From the NCBI GenBank assembly GCA_963966185.1, contig CAWZYM010000405.1, forward strand, positions 663,501 to 727,500: a stretch of DNA of 64,000 nt, written 5' to 3'. The DNA comes from Rhabditoides inermis (lineage: Eukaryota; Nematoda; Chromadorea; Rhabditida; Rhabditidae). Each line of letters begins with the position of its first letter. Position 1 is the first letter of the stretch. The translations under genes were made by a program, and so were the position numbers. Below are positions 63,344 through 64,000 of this stretch, piece after piece. The notes under the pieces were generated by a model. That model was not told the DNA's origin and did not search any database. It was given only the letters and a program-made list of their open reading frames with translations.

Positions 63344-64000
63344 GCTCATCGTCGACCACCATCTGACGTGAATAGAAAGCCTCGAACAGGCCCGCATTAT
63401 GCTGCTTGTTGATCGCATTGAGAGTTTAATTAAGTGTGAGCGACAGGTTCCTTCAGAATTATGTATCACTCTACACCATCACAATGAGATGCGACTTTGG
63501 ATGTCGTCCGCCCCTGCGCTCATCGTCGACCACCATCTGACGTGATTAGAAAGCCTCGAACAGGCCCGCATAATTCCGCATGTTGATCGCATTGAAAGTT
63601 TAAACAAGTGTGAGCGACAGGTTCCTTCAAAATTATCACTCTACACCATCACAATGAGATGCGACTTTGGATTTCGTCCGCCCCTGCGCTCATCGTCGAC
63701 CACCATCTGACGTGAATAGAAAGCCTCGAACAGGCCCGCATTATGCTGCTTGTTGATCGCATTGAGAGTTTAATTAAGTGTGAGCGACAGGTTCCTTCAG
63801 AATTATGTATCACTCTACACCATCACAATGAGATGCGACTTTGGATGTCGTCCGCCCCTGCGCTCATCGTCGACCACCATCTGACGTGATTAGAAAGCCT
63901 CGAACAGGCCCGCATAATTCCGCATGTTGATCGCATTGAAAGTTTAAACAAGTGTGAGCGACAGGTTCCTTCAAAATTATCACTCTACACCATCACAATG
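63344..64000 (+). repeat. 344-bp J-E dimer, about two copies, running off the window edge
   Basis: J (174 bp) followed by E (170 bp) at 63,344-63,687, and again from 63,688 with the second E cut off at the window end. The last monomer (63,862-64,000) is partial only because the window stops. Confidence 0.85.

Larger units (their letters stand above)
1..64000 (+). repeat. 170-bp satellite DNA array, head to tail, spanning the whole window
   Basis: The motif GCTCATCGTCGACC recurs every 170 bases from position 1 to the right edge, always on the same strand. I count 373 full monomers and one 139-nt partial. Exceptions to 170 bp are 26 monomers of 174 bp, one of 164 bp and one interrupted by a transposon; these sum exactly to 64,000. 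A typical monomer is about 48% GC by hand count. Stop codons recur in the array and no ORF can be defended, so there are no genes in any gap. No inversion of monomer orientation was seen. Satellites with monomers near 170 bp are common at eukaryotic centromeres and pericentromeres (human alpha satellite is 171 bp), so a heterochromatic role is likely. That is inference; the sequence alone does not show kinetochore binding. Both array ends lie outside the window. Confidence 0.98.

Noticed and set aside
1..64000. CRISPR-like regular repeats
   Set aside because: The whole 170-bp unit repeats with no unique spacers, no leader and no cas genes. The period is that of a satellite.
1..64000. CENP-B box in the monomer
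   Set aside because: The closest match, TTTCGTCCGCCCCTGCG on the plus strand, lacks the required A and the CGGG core of the box, and the reverse strand does no better.
1..64000. tRNA-derived (SINE-like) monomer suggested by GGTTCC near unit position 103
   Set aside because: The sequence continues TTCAG and does not fit the polymerase III B-box consensus GGTTCNANNCC. No A box or cloverleaf can be drawn.
1..64000. Bacterial or phage origin
   Set aside because: 64 kb without a defensible gene, a nucleosome-length tandem repeat and a Tourist-like MITE are incompatible with a bacterial accessory region.

Overview
The window holds no recognisable gene. It is one uninterrupted, head-to-tail satellite DNA array with a 170-bp monomer. 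I count 373 complete monomers plus a 139-nt partial one at the right edge. The bookkeeping closes exactly on 64,000 bases: 346 monomers of 170 bp, 26 of 174 bp (a 4-bp GTAT insertion), one of 164 bp (a 6-bp deletion), and one split by a 350-bp transposon with a 3-bp target duplication. All monomers lie in the same orientation, and both window edges cut through the array, so the true array is longer. A nucleosome-sized monomer, higher-order organisation and a MITE insertion point to a eukaryote and to pericentromeric, centromeric or other constitutive heterochromatin. CpG is not depleted (12 per typical monomer, observed/expected about 1.27 by hand count), which argues against a heavily CpG-methylated germline such as a vertebrate's. 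I cannot name the organism.

Unit coordinates used throughout take the first base of the conserved GCTCATCGTC as position 1. Positions 91-170 and 1-27 are nearly invariant. Most differences between monomers fall in positions 52-90, with a few diagnostic single sites elsewhere (29, 39-40, 48-49, 104, 107, 113, 115, 121-124, 127, 156) and the GTAT insertion after 119. From these I name monomer families A, A', A'', B, Bg, C, C', D, E, F, G, G', G'', H, I and J. The names are mine.

Layout. Region I (1-29,122) mixes all families except J, carries 13 of the 26 GTAT monomers, and contains several multi-kb duplications, such as 1-2210 repeated at 19,417-21,626. Region II (29,123-49,006) is a 20-kb island of A, B, C and D families with no E, H, I or GTAT monomers. 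Inside it 110 consecutive monomers keep exact 170-bp phase. It is bordered on both sides by the same rare G monomer (GAGAGT type). Region III (49,007-64,000) returns to the mixed families, adds the J family, and contains the transposon at 55,170-55,519.

The transposon is a 350-bp non-autonomous element with about 37-bp terminal inverted repeats starting GGGGCCC and a TTA target duplication. This fits a Tourist-like (PIF/Harbinger) MITE. A duplicated copy of its landing site at 59,584-59,753 is empty, so insertion followed that duplication.

Nothing here works as a pathway. The sequence records repeated unequal crossover and conversion: higher-order repeats of 2 to about 23 monomers, monomers that are hybrids of two families, and blocks sharing private mutations over distances up to 19.4 kb.
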